Positions 48,343-60,915 of a stretch of 64,000 bases of DNA are shown here, one piece after another. The position numbers and the translations under genes were made by a program. Position 1 is the stretch's first letter, and the number at the start of each line of letters is the position of its first letter. The notes under the pieces are model-generated. The model was not told the DNA's origin, did not search any database, and saw only the letters and a list, made by a program, of their open reading frames with translations. This DNA comes from Trema orientale (Eukaryota > Streptophyta > Magnoliopsida > Rosales > Cannabaceae), in the NCBI GenBank assembly GCA_002914845.1, contig JXTC01000014.1:293523-357522 (forward strand), read 5' to 3'.

Positions 48343-49050
48343 GTTTTTCGTTCAAACTGTAAGAGCTTTCACCAGAAAACCATCTGGCAACACAATATTA
48401 TATGCTTCAGGAAAAAACAGCTAGAATTCTCTTGACCACTTTAACAATGATATTATAACTTTGGTTGAGAAGCCTCAAAATTGCACAAGAATACGACATA
48501 ATCTATGTTCAATTTGAAAAAGGTTGATGGTTGCTACTTCAATATTTGATGACTAAAATAGCTTGGTCTATGTTTGGTGTAGAGGACTAAGATTGGGATA
48601 TATAAGGATTATTTATCAACTCTCGTGAACTAATTCTAAAAAAAAAAAATACTCTCTTTATTAGTTCAAAAAAAAAAAAAACAGAGACTACAAAAAATTC
48701 TAGGGATAATCATTATAGTAGACTTTTGAAAAAATCGGGTTGTTTAAATCCGTACAAATTATAAAAGTTTTGTACGCGAAACTTAGAAGAAATCCAAGTC
48801 AATGACTTCAAATTATTGACATCACAAATGAAGTCACAGAAATTCTTTTAAATATTTTAATGACTCATTTTACTACTGACTTCGGTTTTTGGGTCGTGAG
48901 AGTCGTTGTGAAAGCTACTAGTAGAGAGATAGTCAATATATATAGTTTTTTTTCTAATAATCTTATAAATCGGGCTCATGTAGATGACCTTCATTGGCCA
49001 CTTTTACTTGGACTCAGTGCGCTAGCATTGCCACTTACTTTGTTATGATA
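48343..49050 (+). pseudogene. NPF last-exon relic downstream of gene 6
   Basis: About 317 bp after the gene 6 stop, sequence matching the middle of exon 4 reappears: agagctttcaccagaaaacc, then a decayed match to the [14 protein letters not shown] region (to about 48510), then a match to WWLLPQYL (about 48527-48560). After about 300 bp of unrelated sequence, which may be a later insertion, the C-terminal part follows as FFSNNLINRAHVDDLHW and LLGLSALALPL (48940-49045). Multiple frameshifts and stops are present and no exons 1-3 are found, so this is a partial tandem copy of exon 4. Confidence 0.7.
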
Positions 49051-49713
49051 CATAATTAGCTATGGTTAAAGCAAATTGTGAAGAAAAGTTTACGAACACC
49101 GCAATCTAAAGTATAAATTAATTTCTTCAATGTAATTCGTAAATCATTATCATTCTCAACTCTATGTGACCGTATAGTTGATTACAAAAGAACTAAAGAA
49201 GCCACTAGCCATAGATTTGATCCCTTCTTCCCGCTACCCGTACATATATTACTGTGGCCACCACTTTAAAGCATGGTAAACTCTAATATCACGATCACCA
49301 GTACTGTCCCGCATTTGAAACCTAGTCTAGGTAAGTTTTGCAAAACTCCGAAAAGCGAATCCTATTCGTCGCCAAGGGCTTAGAAAGTACGCAATTAACG
49401 AAGAGATTTTTTTATGGTATTTGAGACAAAGCGTATAATACCGGTTCAAACAAGATGTTGCACGGGAGAGCGTAGAGCCCCTTGGAGAGTGTAGAGCATC
49501 TTCACTTTGGTTATGTCGTGAATTATAATATTACTATTAATTATTCAATTTGTCACGCATGATCAAATTATTTATTCCTTAAGAAGATGCTCTCAGCTTT
49601 ATTACACATTATTTATATCAATATGGGACGTTCTGAATGTTTGTATCGTATAGTCCAAACTTTATTAATTGGTCACTATAACCAGACCAGGTAGGTTGTG
49701 GCCCTTGTAGTTG

Positions 49714-51321
49714 ATGGCGGACGAAGCCGAAACTCCGATGCTAGTCAACATGCCGTCGACTGCAAAGGCCATCCGGCTTTGAGATCCGACTCCGGGGGTT
49801 GGAGATCAGCGGCTCTTCTCATAGGTAAATCAATAATCTCTCTTTTCTTTTTATTGCAAATTTGGATGCGACTGAATATGTAGAGTGGTACAGTCGTGGA
49901 GTTCACGGAGAGGTTCACCTACACTGGAATAAGTACAAACCCGGTAACATATCTGACTGGGCCGCTCGGAATGTCAACGGCCGCTGCGGCGGTCAACGTC
50001 AATACACGGAGCGGAACGGCGTCGTTGCTTCCTCTGTTGGGAGCTTTCGTTGCGGATTCTTTTCTCGGGCGCCACCGCACCATCTTTATCGCTTCTGTGC
50101 TCTTAATATTGGTTTGTTTTCTTGTTCGGAAAATAAAATTGTTTGGTCTAAGCTTTCTGAGCAATCATTTAGTCACTTCACAAAAATTTGTTTTTTTTCC
50201 TTTTGTTTTTTGTTTTTTTTTTTTAAATAAGACTTTACTCATCTAATTAGTGGCTCGGAGTAAGTGTAAGTAGGTGTCAGTTACTAGTAGATTTTAATTA
50301 ATAAATTGAGCAAGCTAACGCTTTGATGGGACAAACACTTTTTAAAACACTAATTAATACGGTAATATCCCGCGGATTAATAGGTTACATGACAAATTAT
50401 TCACTTGAAAAAAAATTTTAAATTGGTTTTGCTCTGCCGCACCTATATATATATGGATTGAAAATTGATATGTCAGGTACTAATTAACTAACTAATATGG
50501 TAGTTGAGCATACGTTTTCAGATTTGATTTTAAAATGCTTGTTGACCCTCTTTCTCCGCGGTTTCATATATAGTGGAATATTCAGCTGTTTTGTTTATAC
50601 GGGAAAAAAAATATCATAAAATAAGCTTGAATTCCATTTTTCCTCTTAATAAAACCCCGGTATTTTTGTAAATATGAAAATGTTCTCTTGATTTTGTTAT
50701 TCTACCATAGAAAACCTTGTAATTTGACTACCTCTCTTAATTATTATAAGAGAAATTTTGGTGGAGTCTACTTTTTTTAATTTGATTTTAGTAAATGTCT
50801 ATTTTTTTCTTTTTATAATTAAATGACCAAGTTTATATATTTTTACGCTTAGTATATATATCTATATACTAGTTTTAGTTTACGTACTGAGTATATAAAT
50901 TTTTATACTAGGTACATAATATTTTAAACGTGGCATATATACTGATTTACCGGTCATTTTGTTATAACATTTTAAGAATGGACATTTACTTAAAATGGAC
51001 CCAAAATTTGGTCATTTTTCTGTAAAACCCTTATTATAATCCTTTTATTCAACAAAATTAGGGAAAATTTATGAGAAATAAAAAAAAAAAAGTTTTCCCT
51101 TATTGAAGGAATATTAAATTTAAGAATTACTTATATTATTTTTCAGACAATATTTTAATTTTCAAATAATCTAATATAGGCGATATGATAATTTCTAAAC
51201 AATTAATCATCAATTTTCTCCATTTTGTTCACAATCATTTCACATGAGAATTATATATTTTCAGTTTGTACTTGTATTTTGCAAGATCATACATTGATAA
51301 CAGAAGAGCAGGTACAGTATA
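49714..51321 (+). pseudogene. NPF pseudogene 7 (frameshifted, exon 3 and most of exon 4 missing)
   Basis: Exon 1 (49714-49824) is 111 bp instead of 121. After [12 protein letters not shown] the frame is lost and a TGA occurs at 49780-49782. Intron 1 is only 69 bp (49825-49893). Exon 2 (49894-50111) is full length and open: VEFTERFTYTG with ExxER kept, GPLGMST and [13 protein letters not shown]. No exon 3 is found. Only the final codons of exon 4 survive at about 51268-51321 (YFARSYIDNRRAGTV, then TAA), followed by a 3' UTR resembling that of gene 6. The 5' flank (about 49360-49700) and intron 2 (around 50750-51040) also align with gene 6, so it is a tandem duplicate that lost its centre. Confidence 0.82.
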
Positions 51322-52892
51322 AATGATTCGTTCTATCATTGCAGTTTGTAATGTTAGAAAGCAAATCGGTCAATAAAAGATGTGTTATCGTTGGTTTTTG
51401 ATAATTCTACGTGTGTGAGCAGCTATAGTAAATGCCAACCTAAGACTTGCGTTTGACTTGTCTAGATAAGTTTGGCACAGTACTAGAGATTGAAGAAATT
51501 TCCATGGACACTAGGGACATTTGGTGCGGGATACTAAAGGAAAGAACTAGATAAAACTGGACTATACTTTATCCAATCCTTTGTTTTTGGTGTTAAAAAA
51601 AGATAGGACAATTTTATGAAGTGATAAAATAAGAACTCTGAAAAGGGGATCTATTTTAATTCAAATGGAATTCTCTTCTTTGCTCATTTCCAATAAAAGT
51701 AGGTCTTACGTACACTTTTTCTTTTTATTTACTTTTTTTTTTCTCATTTTCCCATCAACTCGGATCCCACATATCTCTTAATATTATAAATTACTATATA
51801 TTTTCCCAATAATATGGATCATATGTACTTTATTTACTATTTTATTTAGTCTAATCCCACACTTTAGCTACCAAACAAGGTGTGTATTACAAATACAGTC
51901 CAGTCTGATCCTATATAATCTAAATCTCAAGCAATAGTCTTTTACAGTTCTACCTACCAAAAGAGCCTTCACGAAACAATTAGAAAAAGTTCCATATTTT
52001 AGAAATTAAAGTGAATAAGATGTATCATTTTATAGATAATGTTATAGTGTCGTATTCTTTTCGTCTTCAAAGAAGTCTCATTTATCAAAAGATGTTGCTG
52101 CAAGTGCCATGTGTCCCCGTAAAATTTCTTTCACTTCCTTCTAATTACAAACCACAAACAAAATTCACGTTTATTGTGAAATAATTGCAAGTATACAATA
52201 TGATAAATAAGTAATATAATAGTGAGTAAGTAATATAGTAGTAAGAGCATCATTTCTTATCAATTTATCCTTGTAGATAAATGGGAGATGACCTTCTGCA
52301 CAAGTAGTTGAGACATTTCTTACAGTTTTAGTTACTAAGTCGCCACTACGTCTAGGATCACTGATACCTAAAATTTCTTTTTGATATTCGTACCTAACAC
52401 CTCCCTAGACCACTACCACATGTAAGGTTAATATGCCTTGTGTTGTAGTATCTTGCTAGGATCCAAGCAATCATCTCACTTAGGTTAGATGATGGTGTAG
52501 AGTCTGTAGACCCATCGGATCCTAGTTTTTGCCATAGTATATATTAAGAAGAGATATAGGGATCGAGGAGGTCAGGAAAATCTGGTCGAGCCTGTTTATT
52601 TGGAGGTTAGCAATGACCCATATGCATGTCACACACTTTTATTATAGCAGTTTGAATACTTCGACAGGCATACCTAATGACGTGACTACAACTATCTCGA
52701 ATAGGTCATTAATTATCCTCAATTAGCTCTGCTAATCTCTCACTTAATTGTCATATTAAATACTTAATTAATGTCACACATCATTTGTCTAGTGAGCAGA
52801 AATAACGGGGCCATACTCATATCATCAAAATTGACGAAATTAATTGAAATGACAAAATTACTCTTAGTAAATAATAGGTTTATATTTAAAAT
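51322..52892. other. Intergenic region after pseudogene 7
   Basis: No supported gene. At about 51520-51970 there are facing ends of the TTTGGTRGG/CCTACCAAAA type, possibly an old TIR element. The rest (52.0-52.9 kb) is unassigned AT-rich sequence with a GC-richer patch at 52300-52600 lacking any recognisable frame. Confidence 0.4.
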
Positions 52893-53075
52893 GAGTAATG
52901 CTATAGGCACCAGTGGTGCCCAGCACCACAATGATATGTCTGTTTGTCACTGGATGATTTAATTAATAAACTGGGTCCCACATAGACCCCACCTAAATTA
53001 TAATTATGATTATCCAATGACAGACAGACATGTCATTGTGGTGTTGGGTACCACTGGTGCCCCATAGCATTATTC
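52893..53075 (+). mobile_element. 183-bp hairpin MITE (family B), copy 2
   Basis: Same orientation as the copy at 38970-39153. Ends gagtaatgctataggcacc and ggtgccccatagcattattc. It is flanked by a perfect 9-bp direct repeat ATTTAAAAT (52884-52892 and 53076-53084). It lies about 500 bp upstream of the gene 8 start, in its presumptive promoter region. Confidence 0.85.
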
Positions 53076-53591
53076 ATTTAAAATAAATGTAATAATTATA
53101 TTTACTAGTTCCAAACATATTTTGATTTTTCAAATAACCTAATGAGTGATAGAATAGTTTTAAAATAATTATCTATATATCCAGATACAAAATAAACATG
53201 TAATATAAACTTAAATCTACTATATACTAAGAGTAATTTTGTCATTTCTTATTAATCTTCCCAATTTAGTTTATATGAGAATGTTTGATTCCAAAAATGG
53301 TCAAATTACTAAGCTTTTTTAATTAAAAAGAAAAATCAAATTTAAAGACATTTTCTCATATTTTTTAAAACACAAAGGGTTTCGTTAAAAAAAAAAATAC
53401 AAAGTTATTTTATGAAATTTTCTCTATCTTCTACGATACAAAAATAATAATAATTATTATTATTATAATTATTATTATTTTTAGAATTTGACTCTCCTCT
53501 AGGCTCCAACCAACAATACTGTCTACTAGTGCGCGTCTAATACCTGTAAGGCATTAATCCACTGCCAATTGTTCGTTTGCCGACGTCAGCG

Positions 53592-56500
53592 ATGGCCACT
53601 ACCAGCGGCTTTCATGCTGACGACGCCGAAACTCCGTTGCTAGTCAACGCCGTCGAAGGCGCCGTTGACTACAAAGGCCGTCCTGCTTCGAGATCCGATT
53701 CCGGCGGTTGGAGGTCAGCTGCTTTTATCATAGGTAAACGCACAAATTAAATACTCTTTTAGGAAAGGGAAAGGGAAAGGGAATTTATGAGGTCATAAAT
53801 GGAGAGTCGGAAAGTGAAAACCAAATTTTGGGTGTGTTGATTGAATGAATTGTGAAATGTCCGTACAGGTGTGGAGGTTGCGGAGAGGTCCGCCTACTGT
53901 GGGATCGTTTCGAACCTGGTGACCTTCCTGACTGGGCAGCTCGGACAGTCGACGGCGACCGCGGCGGCCAACGTCAATTTCTGGGACGGAACGGCGTCGT
54001 TGCTGCCTCTCTTGGGGGCTTTTGTGGCCGATTCATTTCTCGGGCGCTATCGCACCATCGCTGTGGCTTCTCTGCTCTATATTTTGGTTTGTTCCTCTTT
54101 CTGCCTTATCAAATATTTGCCTTTTGAATTTGGATTATCATTTTAGCTCCCCACATAATTATAAATCATATTTCAATTTCAAGGTAACAATTTCACTATA
54201 CTTCACTAAAATTTTGCTTATGGTTGATTAATAAGGTATGATTTTTCTGCTTTTTATTTTTATTTTTCGAAAAGAAGAAAAGAAAGAAAATTCTCGAAAT
54301 AATTTTTTTTATAAGAAAAAAAAAAATCAATTCGTTCTTTCCAACATTCATTGCTGTGATTGTTAAAATTAGTCTCCAAAACAGAATAGAAAATATAGGG
54401 TCTTTTTCTTAGCCAGAGAAGAAAAGAAGTTGAAGCTCTAATCTAGTACAAAAGAATGGACTCAAAAATGCTGACTGCAAAAATGCCACTCAATTGCTTC
54501 TCATAAGCTTAACCATTGGTTTTTTGTTTTGTTTTCCATGAGCTCTTCTTACCTTTGTATAAGCCGGTACATGTCTAAAATGGACTTCTTGTTGAACTGA
54601 ACTACACAATAGTTGCTTATATGTAAGACACAAAACTTAATTCGTATCCTATTTTATTTTTCTTGTGGAAGAAATTACCAAGAATATTTTTTGATGATGG
54701 TTCATGGATTGGCACATTGGATTGCTACTACTAATCCTTGGCTCAAATTGAATTGGATAACAGGGACTAGGTTTGTTGACTCTGTCAGCTGTTCTGCCTT
54801 TGCTGATTGATTCTGACTGCCAAACCAATAACATCGTATCATGTTCTCCTCCTCAGCTCCAAGTAGTATTATTCTTCTTTTCTCTATATGTAATAGCAGT
54901 TGCCCAAGGTGGACACAAACCATGCACTCAGGCTTTTGGTGCCGATCAGTTCGATGGTCAAGATCCAGAAGAGTGCAAAGCCAAGAGCTCGTTCTTCAAT
55001 TGGTGGTATTTCAGTCTATGTGCAGGGTCCTCAGTGACTGCTTCGATCCTAAACTACATACAAGACAACTTGAGCTGGGTTCTTGGATTTGGAATCCCTT
55101 GTATTGCGATGGTCATTGCATTGGTTGTTTTCTTGCTTGGAACTACAACTTATCGGTATAGCGTTACACAGAACCAGAAAGGTCCCTTTAGGAGGATTGG
55201 CAGTGTATTTGTTTCAGCATTTAGCAACTGGAAAAGAACTACGCCAAATATAATGCCCACTGAAGTGGAATCTGATGGATTCGTGCCCCACCACTTGTCT
55301 AATCAATTCAAGTAAGTAAGTTGGCTTTCTCCATGTATTTTAGAAGTATAGAGATAAAAGAAAATGGTAAAGAGGAAGATGGATAAAGAAAATTCAGAAA
55401 GGAACTTTTGAATCACCACGATAGCTCACTGTAGATGTCCTAGATTTCGATTTTTTCACATACTGTACTTGAAAAGCATATTGGTTGACACTTTTTTTTT
55501 TTATTTTTTCTTCTTTTTTTTTTTTCCTTTTTTTTTTTGGCTTCTGTTCCATGGTATATGATAATGAGTCAAATGAATGGGGTATTTGTTTTTCTTGCCG
55601 TAAGGTTGGTTTACAAATTATCTAGTTATTAAACTATTACTTTATATTGACAAGCAACAATGGCTCCAAGAGCATTATTTTCTTCATGGCATCTCTTAAA
55701 TCACTTACTGATCAATAATTCGTAGAATAAAATTCTTTATTGAACACTAGTATAACTTTGCACTATCAAGGTCACTGATTAAAATTTTATGAAATTTAAC
55801 TCTGTATTATCTAGGTTCTAAAACAACTCACGGCGCCAATACTGATCATGGACTAATGAACTATTAATATATGTCGCTAACTATTAATATATGTCGCTTG
55901 AATTAAAATTCCACAAATGTACTTTTGCATCCTGTAATCTGTCAGATTCCTCAACAAAGCGTTGCTTGCACAAAATTATTTGAAGGAAGATAGATGTGTT
56001 TGTACAATAGCCGAGGTTGAAGAAGCAAAGGCTGTACTAAGGCTTTTTCCAATCTGGGGAACGTGCTTGATATACGCAATTGTGTTTGCACAGTCCTTGA
56101 CTTTCTTTACAAAGCAAGGAGCTACCATGGAGAGAACGATTTTCTCAGGCTTTAAAATACCAGCGGCTGCACTTCAATCCTTCATCGACATTGGCATTCT
56201 TGCCACTATTCTCATTTATGACTGCATTTTTGTTCCAATAGCCAGAAATTTCACCAGAAAACCATCTGGCATCACAATGTTACAGAGAATAGGAACTGGA
56301 ATTTTCTTATCTTCTTTCTCTATGGTAGTTGCAGCTCTAGTTGAGACGAAAAGGCTTAAAACTGCTCAAGTATATGACTTAGTCGATAAACCAAGTGAGA
56401 CAATTCCTATGAGCATCTGGTGGTTGGTACCTCAATACCTCTTATACGGAATTTCTGATGTTTTCACTATGGTAGGTCTGCAGGAATTCTTCTATGATCA

Positions 56501-56762
56501 GGTCCCAACAGATTTAAGAAGCATAGGACTTGCCCTTTACCTTAGTGTATTTGGTGTTGGGAGCTTCTTAAGTAGCTTTCTTGTTTCTGCCATTGAGAGA
56601 GTAACTGGTGGGGATGGCCGAGATAGTTGGTTTTCTAATAACTTGAATCGAGCTCATCTCGATTACTTTTATTGGCTACTTGCTGGACTAAGTGCAGTAG
56701 GATTTGCCGCCTACTTGCATTTTGCAAGATCTTACATTTATAATAGAAGAGGTACAATGTAA
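53592..56762 (+). CDS. NPF5.10-like: NRT1/PTR family (NPF5.10-like) transporter, gene 8
   Basis: Exons 53592-53733, 53869-54086, 54764-55311 and 55946-56762 join to 574 codons plus TAA. The first exon is 21 bp longer than in the paralogues ([17 protein letters not shown]), because the start lies upstream of the usual position and no Met occurs at the usual place. ExxER is kept (E50-R54), but the residue after it is Ser (ERSAYCG) where the others have Phe. GADQFD is at about 179-184, and FFNWWYF is present. TGQLGQST replaces TGPLGQST, and YDCIFVPIA shares the Cys of gene 2. The C-terminus YNRRGTM puts it in the gene 2/5/6 lineage. All splice sites are GT-AG and no defect is seen. Predicted membrane transporter of unknown substrate. 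Confidence 0.9.
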
Positions 56763-58218
56763 ATTCGCTTTTCTCTCGCTATAGTCTGTAATTAGGTAGC
56801 AAATGTCAAAAGGAGTTTACAACATCATGTAAGTTCAAATTTCTTCTTTTCTAAATTGACACTCAACCAGAATTACATAAGTTGACTCGCCGTCCTTCTC
56901 CACTGGTTCATCAAGTTACTAATCGAGAAGACACACCTACCATCCCTCCATGCTAATTTTTTGGTTTTTCTTATTTGTTTTTGGTGTTTCTTTATGAATT
57001 TGATGTGTTACCTGTTGAGTTTTACAGAAAGTATACTCACATATTGGCTTCATTCCGTAAAACTATACTCAATGTTTTTGTTGGCATAATACAATTGTAA
57101 ATAAGTATACATGCTTGAATTATTGGCAAATAAGTTCTTCAAGGGAGCAATATCTTTTCCCATGCCAAAATTTCTCATGGGCTTTAAAGTCTGAACACAT
57201 GTTAATTATTTGGATTGGAAGTGGTTCAAACTAAAGTCCAAACTGTATTAATTATTTTTGGCGTGTTTTAAACAAACTATACAGAACAGGAAATTTACAT
57301 TGAGCGAAAATGACTTGCACTAATAATAGTATCTATTAATTTATTATGCACAAGAAGTCATAGCCTAGAAAAACAATTCTCCTCAAGTCTAATGACCAAG
57401 GTTGAAAATGAAGAGGCAGTTACACCTTAGAAAAATAACCATTTATTTATTTATCTTATAGAATCGATTATACTTAAGTTCATTGCAAATGTTGAAAAAT
57501 GATAAGGGAGTAAGAACTTAGAATACAATCCCTTTATTTCTTTATTCCTCTCTCTTTTTGCTAATATAACCCTTTATTTGTTTTTAAGAATAACACGCTA
57601 CACTTACTCTCTCCCACGAAATGGTTTAGGTAATACATATTAATTACAAAACGAGTATATGTTCCATTTGACTATTGGGCTGGAATGGACAGATTGATGG
57701 TGCAAATTTAAATGGTATAGACTTTTTTTTTTCGAGGGAATTAAATGGTATAGACTTAGGATGAAAATTTTTGCCACTTGAAGGCTGTAATGGAGAAAGA
57801 CTTTATTTAAAGGCCTCACCCGCCCCATAATGGCTATTTTCAACAAGATATATTTATTAGGGGATAGGGTGCTTTCCTTTAAGAAAAAACATGCTTCAAT
57901 CTTTCGTATTATTCATTTAAAAAAAAATAAGAAAAGAAACTATGAAATATTACGTGTTGATGCCAAAAACTGATACAACAACGGAAACAATAATTTGCAA
58001 TAAAAATGACAATAAAGCTAGTAAACGATACTCGATTTATAGTGGTTCAGTCAAAGAATTAATTGGCCTACGTCCATTATAATCAATTTTATTGAGAGGA
58101 GATAATGTTTACAAAATGTCCAGATATGTGAAGATTATAGATCTGAGTCTGAAGGCTGGAGGCTAGATATCCATCCCCTTTCAATATTTTTTGGGATCTA
58201 TTTATATTTAGAAAAAGT

Positions 58219-58290
58219 GTTATTTACTTTTGACAAATGACAGTGTTATTTACTTTTGACAAATGTTATTTACTTTTGACAAATGACAGT
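58219..58290 (+). repeat. Short tandem repeat, three copies of a 20-bp core
   Basis: The core gttatttacttttgacaaat starts at 58219, 58245 and 58265. Spacers between copies are 6 bp and 0 bp. Confidence 0.8.
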
Positions 58291-58344
58291 AGGGACAGAT
58301 GGTGGCGGTTAACAATGAGTTGGCATGGATCAGGAGTCGGTGAA

Positions 58345-58452
58345 ATGTCTCCCTATGTACTTTATTCAGTGTGCCGCACTATCTATTAAATAATAGACAT
58401 GTCTCCATGTGTGCTTTATTCAGTGTGCCGCACTATCTATTAAATAATAGAT
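58345..58452 (+). repeat. 54-bp tandem duplication
   Basis: Units 58345-58398 and 58399-58452 are nearly identical, both containing tttattcagtgtgccgcact and ending in ctattaaataataga followed by one base. Only a few bases differ near the left end. Confidence 0.85.
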
Positions 58453-60840
58453 TTGAATTATTCCTGAACAAAAACAGCTCGTGCAAATAATGAGGGAAAT
58501 TATATACGCGAATTGTTTATCAGCCTAATCAGCTCACCAGTATGAATCTCTTCTCCACTAACGAGCTGAATAAATAACCTCGCTAGTGAAGCGATGAATT
58601 TCTCATATAACATTACGCTTTCCTTTAATTCAGACCAGATGATTTTGTGTGAACCATAATCTTCCCTCTTTTTTTTAGTTTTTCCTCTTTCTTTTTACTT
58701 GTTTGGGACCATAATCTTTTAAACTTTTCCAACAAATTGATGGATGCTTAATATTATAATGCCATGTAGGTATCATGAAAAACGTCAATGGAGGTGAGCT
58801 ATGTCCGAAATAATTTCTCTTTGTTTTGTTTTGTCCTTGAATTGACTTTATGTTTTCAAAATGACAAATTTACCGTTCAGGTTTATGAATATATTTTTTT
58901 TGGAATTTTTTTTTTCTCTTTGGACCTAATTTTTTAAGAATTATTTTCTAAATGGATTGTCAAAAATATGCGGGAGTGAATTTTTGACATAGTTTGGGGG
59001 ATAATTTCTTTCTTGAAGGACTCCAAATTTAATTGACAGTTAGAAATGCGTTGGAGAATTTATTAATATGAGGACATAAATCTGTCCCCTTTTTTTCACA
59101 AATCAACATAAATTTGTCATGCCTGAAAATACAATATCAATCTTAAAATAACGCAAAGAAAAATACAAATTAAGGGTGAAATGTAACTAATCAAACGATT
59201 TAAAACATTCAAATACTTTCTAACTAAGATCAATTCTGTGCTTTTCTTTTTAATGAAATAATGTTCGTGAAAGGATTAAAAAGAAAAACAACATTTGTTT
59301 CAAAATAACAACAACAAAAATAATAATAATAATAATAATAATAATAATTAGTCGTCCGTATTTTTAGATCATGAAAAAATAATACTATTAATTTTGACAT
59401 CTTTTGAAAGTTCAGGATGAAATATAAGATAACATTTACTCATTCAAAAAAAAAAAAAAGGACAACCAAAAAGAAATCTCTTCTTTTACTTTTTTTTTAA
59501 AAGAAAAAAGAAAAAAAAGCCCAAGACTACCTTTAATTTTTTCCACATTCTATATTTTGAGTTCTTTAAAACATTATTGTCGAATAACATCTTTGTTGAT
59601 GGAGTTGTTTTTAGTTTTTTGAGTTTTTAAATGCCTAAAAAACACAATTAACTGACATTGATCGATTAGGCTCGGCCCTAATTGATAATCCAGGTGAACT
59701 TTGGCATTATAGATGATGGCTTGACCTCGATCAAGCTTAAATACTAGAAGTAAATTGATCTTTATTGTTACGACTCGATCCCGATAACATGCATTGCATA
59801 TATAACTCATAAAGCATAACACTGTAAATATGCAAAGTATTTATTTATAATCCATCATAATAAAAAGAAGAACTAAACTCTCACAGGTAACCAGAAATCA
59901 TATACTCGATAATTCTTATAAATTTTTAAACATTTAGAATCAGATATACAAAATATATAGACTTTAATCTAATAAACTAGTACTAATCTAAGTCCACACA
60001 TTTTCTCAATAATGATGAACGATCCTCTTCTAATCATGAAGTGCCGTTGAATTCGAATGGAGAGCGAAGAAAAAAGGTCAGTGCATGTAAGAGTGCATAA
60101 AGATTTGGAACACTATGGTGTATAAATAATTTCATTAATGTGATGCGACAAATTTCGATAAATAGGTGGCTCTATTTTACCCTTTATATGCTCTCCATAT
60201 ACTTCATTTTAATTAATTATAATCTTCCAATACCGACCCTGAAATTACATTTAAGAACAAGAAGGTAATAAAAGTATCTCATTATGCGCACCTCTTACTA
60301 ACATCAAAGCTTTTATGCCTCTTATAATTTTTCTTTTTCTTCTTCGACGTTCTCTTTCTCCTCCATTTTAATTTCTTCTTTCTATTCCCATTCTTTTAAT
60401 TTCTTGTATTGTATCACAACTCTCGAATCTTATTCTTTTCTAGAAATTACAAAGAAAAATTCAAGAAATGCGAACTTTCATTTCAATGTCCACTTGTTTT
60501 TCACAATCACTTCAACAGAATGAGATAATAAGGTTCAATAATGATACATGCACAAAAAAAAATGTGAAGGAGTTGAATACCCAAAAGAATAAGATGAAGA
60601 TAAGTGGAAATGAAATGCTTACCACGTGGGGTGGAAATAGAAAAAGATAAAACTTATTATTCGTTTTTTTTTTTTTTTTTGGAATAATCAAGGGTATAAA
60701 AAGCGAGAATTAAATAACTAATTATAAAGAAAGGTAATGTTTTAGAAAAAGTACAGAGATAGAGGGGCTTCTTTCATGGATAGTAGTTTTAACTTATAGT
60801 ATTAGTTCATAATTTTCTTTAGAGGAACAAGAAAAGAAAA

Positions 60841-60915
60841 ATGCCAAAAATTGCTAAATCTATAATACCCTCTAAAGAAAAGAAACATGCCAAAAATTGC
60901 TAAATCTATAATACC
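60841..60915 (+). repeat. 46-bp-period duplication
   Basis: The block atgccaaaaattgctaaatc with the next nine bases is repeated exactly at 60841-60869 and 60887-60915. Confidence 0.85.

Noticed and set aside
49698..49883. 61-codon frame over pseudogene 7 exon 1
   Set aside because: It only follows the frame after the frameshift ([21 protein letters not shown]) and starts out of frame with the true ATG; it is part of the pseudogene, not a separate gene.
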